Shown here: piece by piece, positions 13,500 to 13,749 of the stretch
Position numbering within the stretch: the stretch's first letter is position 1
How the letters are laid out: each line of letters starts with the position of its first letter
Assembly: GCA_016903675.1 (NCBI GenBank)
Contig: JADQBA010000197.1
Span: forward strand, 1 to 13,749
Direction: 5' to 3'
Length of the DNA stretch: 13,749 nucleotides
Origin: Stigonema ocellatum SAG 48.90 = DSM 106950
GTDB taxonomy: Bacteria > Cyanobacteriota > Cyanobacteriia > Cyanobacteriales > Nostocaceae
Notes under the pieces: generated by a model
Seen by the model: only the letters and a program-made list of their open reading frames with translations
What the model was told of the DNA's origin: nothing
The model's database searches: none
Program-made: the position numbers and the translations under genes

Positions 13500-13605
13500 C
13501 CCCCACTCCCTACTCCCTACTCCCCACTCCCGACTCCCCACTCCCGACTCCCCACGCCCCACTCCCCCACTCCCCCACGCCCCACTCCCCACTCCCCACT
13601 CCCTT
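13500..13605. repeat. C-rich heptamer arm, complementary to preceding array
   Basis: Imperfect 7-mers of the type CCCCACT, CCCGACT, CCCTACT and CCCACGC, the reverse complement of the G-rich array just upstream. Unlike that array it is degenerate, so it has accumulated changes that the G-rich arm lacks. Together the arms could form a very long imperfect hairpin between grxC and the next gene, and could act as a transcription barrier. Confidence 0.88.
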
Positions 13606-13653
13606 AAGATTCTGTTAATTACCTACTCAGAATATCTGATACATCTACAATGG

Positions 13654-13749
13654 ATGAATCACGCATTAGAATTGGCGCAACCAGCGGGTGATAGGGGTGA
13701 GATTCCCCTTTGTGCTGTTATTATTGATTCATCTGGAAAATGGATTGCG
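13654..13749 (+). CDS. tadA: tRNA adenosine(34) deaminase-like protein, 5' part
   Basis: The frame from ATG 13654 reads MNHALELAQPAGDRGEIPLC, then AVIIDSSGKWIA, and leaves the window. It matches the first helix and strand of TadA, the zinc deaminase that makes inosine at the tRNA wobble position. The frame upstream (YSEYLIHLQW) also resembles the family N-terminus, but no ATG, GTG or TTG occurs there before the C-rich repeat, so the start may have been lost and ATG 13654 used instead. The family's E-V-P-V-G-A-V is E-I-P-L-C-A-V here. The catalytic H-A-E and P-C-x-x-C motifs lie outside the window. Confidence 0.72.
   Translation, partial: MNHALELAQPAGDRGEIPLCAVIIDSSGKWIA

Noticed and set aside
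13188..13618. Three long open frames (100-130 codons) made of repeated Gly-Glu-Trp-Gly-Met or Pro-His-Ser-Pro-Phe units
   Set aside because: They arise only because a 7-bp repeat without stops is open in every frame; there is no ribosome binding site or independent support.

Overview
The window reads as chromosomal DNA of a filamentous, probably heterocyst-forming cyanobacterium (Nostocales-like). The evidence is cyanobacterial versions of glutamyl-tRNA reductase (hemA), the class II fructose-1,6/sedoheptulose-1,7-bisphosphatase (glpX) and glutaredoxin 3 (grxC), repeated HIP1-type GCGATCGC octamers inside and between genes, tandem GGGGAAT-type heptamers, and many short palindromic intergenic repeats of the kind common in these genomes. 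No rRNA, tRNA or CRISPR array was seen.

Bases 1 to about 5,900 are an accessory, repeat-rich region. Two nearly identical 257-bp direct repeats (7-263 and 1296-1552) bracket a compact VapBC-like antitoxin/PIN-toxin pair. After them come a 16-bp-stem hairpin, a 225-bp MITE with 13-bp terminal inverted repeats and a GATAT target duplication, and a small S1-domain protein. Then come a frameshifted antitoxin relic, a short PD-(D/E)XK-like nuclease domain with no ATG start, a candidate partner (immunity-like) gene, a minus-strand antitoxin-like gene overlapping a truncated UPF0175 gene, and a Phd-like antitoxin overlapping a truncated PIN toxin. Two small conserved-looking hypothetical genes and a decayed IS200/IS605-type end follow. 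The region looks like a toxin-antitoxin graveyard with one or two modules still intact.

Bases 5,918-10,106 form a same-strand cluster: a PAP2 membrane phosphatase, an OmpR-type response regulator, its histidine kinase, a small exported acidic protein, and an exported protein with two gamma-carbonic-anhydrase-like beta-helix domains. The two domains keep complementary subsets of the three zinc histidines (one in domain 1, two in domain 2), the division expected if a single metal site forms at the interface between the two domain types. The cluster is framed by an 89-bp inverted repeat (5730-5818 and 10153-10241) with one mismatch.

Bases 10,144-13,749 are conserved housekeeping DNA broken up by repeats: a MITE-like element, hemA and glpX on the minus strand, divergent grxC on the plus strand, and the first part of a tadA-like deaminase running off the end. 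G-rich heptamer arrays followed by C-rich complementary arrays lie between glpX and hemA and, much longer (30 in-phase units), between grxC and the tadA-like gene.
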